A DNA stretch of 64,000 bases. It comes from Phytophthora hibernalis (taxonomy: Eukaryota > Oomycota > Peronosporomycetes > Peronosporales > Peronosporaceae). This document shows positions 62,162 to 64,000 of this stretch, in pieces (positions within the stretch are counted from its first letter, which is position 1; each line of letters opens with the position of its first letter). The stretch lies in the NCBI GenBank assembly GCA_012656075.1, contig JAAKBF010000403.1, forward strand, positions 248,001 through 312,000, written 5' to 3'. A model generated the notes under the pieces. That model searched no databases. It saw only the letters and a list, made by a program, of their open reading frames with translations, and was not told the DNA's origin. A program made the position numbers and the translations under genes.

Positions 62162-62615
62162 GGTCGTGTGCAATAGGTTGGCTGTCAACTTGCGAGTGTC
62201 TGTTGAATGCTTGATCTCACTTATATGCACATTGTTGGTATGTGCAGCACTTTGGCTGGGAATTGCGACGATATCGTCGTTTGGACTTGTGGAGGTGCAG
62301 TACATCGCGTCGTCCAGTCCGAACTTGATCTACGTCACGACCCTCGCCATGGTCACCGTACGTTTACTGCAGTCAGACCAGCTGACCAGATGCTCCAAAA
62401 ATTTCAAGTCGTATGGACGATCATGTTGGAGCAACATCAAAAATAGCTCCAGAGTTTGAATTACTCCAGAAACTCCGCTCGAGGATGACTCGTCTGCTGC
62501 TCTGTTCGCGCGACCAGCTCGCCGCACGCGTGAATTTGGGTACGAATTTTGGGGCGATTACCCTTTTTATTACATTAATCGCCCTTGAACAATGCACGAA
62601 ACATCATGGCACTCG

Positions 62616-62917
62616 TTACGTAGACCAACTATATCGACATAAAACCCTCTATCCTGCAACGTAAGCACCTCTTACAGCAACTGTACCCCTGAACCCTAAA
62701 CCTCCCCTCCGGGGAAGTGGCGTGGCAAATGTCGAGGTTTAGCACACCGCGCGAAGACTTCGCTTCGCACGTCGATGCTAAACCTCTCTGGCCAAGCCCG
62801 TTCATTTGACCCTAGTCTTGCTGCGCTTGATCTCGCCGGCCAAGGCCGGCGAGTTTGGTTGCTTCTCAGGTACTAGGGTTATTCGCCTGGCTTTAACGAG
62901 ATAGTTGGTCTACGTAA
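62616..62917. mobile_element. 302-bp multi-hairpin MITE
   Basis: Perfect 17-bp inverted ends (TTACGTAGACCAACTAT at 62616-62632; complement 62901-62917) with TA at the outer edges (TA-CGTAGACC...GGTCTACG-TA). Nested inside are GAGGTTTAGCA/TGCTAAACCTC (62734-62744 and 62776-62786) and CTCGCCGGCC/GGCCGGCGAG (62832-62841 and 62844-62853). No coding sequence. The TA edges suggest Tc1/mariner-type mobilisation. Confidence 0.75.
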
Positions 62918-64000
62918 GCACTTTCAAACATCATTGGAGATGCCCTTAACCCCAATAAATTTCGACGACGAATTTCAGTTTCGTCCACGAAACTCAGTTT
63001 AAACAATCATGGAATGATACAAATGTGGTACAGTGTACCGCTGAAAAGATTACGCCGACGAAATGCTTAGTCTGGGAGTGGACTTGAAGTTGTGCTTGAA
63101 GCTGTACTTTGACGATAAGCGGGTACATGCGCATTGTCAAGTCGAAGGAATAAGATAACTTTGTGTTCTGGATCGTAGCTGTGGATAGAGTGGAGTACAG
63201 TGACCCTAAGGAGCCGCGTCTATAGTGAACGAGTTGATCTTCGCAGTAGCGGCCCAACATCGGTTGAGTGACCATCACCACGGTTACCTGAAATGGCATA
63301 GCGATACTGAGCTTCTCGCTAATAAATGGCTTATCGTTTGAATATCTTACTCAATGTGCCTCACCTCCCTCGTGATGAGAACCTGCAATATGTTAGCAAC
63401 TGCCGATACGGTATGTAGTATGGAAGTCGATCCAATCGTACCAAAGAGCAATGTGAATATTTCCTTAGTGCTTAATTCCTATTCTGAATCATGAAGGATA
63501 GAGCGACCTCCTTTGGCTTGCTCTCGTGTGGCGGCGACCTGGATGTTAAGTTGTGCTGAACCATTCGGAGCGTACCCGGGTACGCTGGGTAGTCCCTGCG
63601 ACGTGTGCAATGCTAGCGTTTGTAAGTGGACGGGAGGAGGAAGGTGAACGAAATGGGAACAAAGAAGACCGGGAGAACACCAGCGTGAGTTTTGCGCGCG
63701 GTTGGCTACAGTGAAGCGAGTTTTGCAGCAACCTCTGCCGTTGTGCCTTGTCAGCGGATTGCTTGTATTGGAGTTTCTTCAGAGTACATCGCAATCGCAG
63801 CTCAAAACCGAGGAAACGGTTGAAGAGTTTCGGAGTGCAGGAGGGAGCGCATGAGAGGGTGGCTGTCCAGACCGCTGTCAAACTCAAGCTCGGAATTGCG
63901 CTGGAGCTCGAGGCCAGTGCGTTCACCACCCAGAGCTACATGTAAGCCTGTCTCTTGTGGCAACGGAGACCAAACACACGGTGTGGTCCACTTTGCGTAC
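62918..64000. other. no gene firmly recognised
   Basis: A minus frame 62994-63299 (GSLYSTLSTATIQNTKLSYSFDLTMRMYPLIVKVQLQAQLQ) reads like a coding remnant but has no known family. A plus frame near 63650-63945, with a possible intron from 63693 to 63780, ends at the window edge region. Both are uncertain. Confidence 0.3.

Noticed and set aside
1..64000. tRNA, rRNA or CRISPR loci
   Set aside because: I looked for T-arm GGTTCGA-type signatures, rRNA-like stretches and regular short repeats with unique spacers and found none that hold up.

Overview
The window reads as the genome of a plant-associated oomycete, most likely Phytophthora or a close relative. The evidence is: short genes with 60-90 bp introns; initiator-plus-flanking promoter motifs of the TCAYTYY...CAWTTT type upstream of several genes; an expanded secreted PL1 pectate/pectin lyase family; a Crinkler (LxLFLAK-type) effector fragment; and oomycete-style Copia, PIF/Harbinger, pogo and Crypton elements. 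Species was not determined.

Left third (1-31.6 kb): a lyase cluster broken up by retrotransposons. One PL1 lyase (1301-2506, +) is intact. A second (7734-8442, -) carries a nonsense codon and a frameshift and is cut by the 5' LTR of a decayed Copia element (3500-7732). A third locus (20830-24287, -) encodes two lyase domains joined by a Ser/Thr-rich mucin-like linker and is interrupted by three single-base indels. A fourth (30276-31648) is split by a 328-bp inversion that turned its promoter and N-terminus to the opposite strand. Between them lie an older Copia (8810-14447, LTRs about 7% diverged), a cystinosin-like relic, a decayed Crypton recombinase, two small intact genes (19236-19889 +, 19956-20480 -), and a full-length young Copia (24793-29621) with LTRs that appear identical, a 5-bp target duplication and one uninterrupted gag-pol frame.

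Middle (32.4-45.1 kb): gene-dense housekeeping and signalling region: a CAMK-type kinase (four exons), a four-PDZ scaffold protein (three frame breaks), a multi-span membrane protein, an STE/MEKK-like kinase (five exons), a four-exon 59-aa mitochondrial ribosomal protein bL33, a CDK-like kinase, and three diverged members of a small protein family sharing an RWST-x-EF-GxGGS motif.

Right third (45-64 kb): transposon-rich. A PIF/Harbinger element (46392-49275) has lost its right end at a junction with an ankyrin-gene fragment, followed by DENR-like and Crinkler fragments. An SLC5-type Na+/solute symporter (50929-53128) follows, then an internally deleted Harbinger copy with both terminal repeats (53413-54500), abutted by a TA-flanked MITE (54503-54933), a pogo-like transposase relic, a second Harbinger family element (57472-59759), a PD-(D/E)XK-like relic, a partial membrane protein and a multi-hairpin MITE (62616-62917).

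Three cross-cutting signals stand out. Perfect short palindromes are over-abundant, including a cluster upstream of the fused lyase. The octamer TACATGTA occurs nine times, two of them as in-frame hexamer insertions in one lyase. A pair of interleaved inverted repeats (order A-B-A'-B') lies at 43347-43445.
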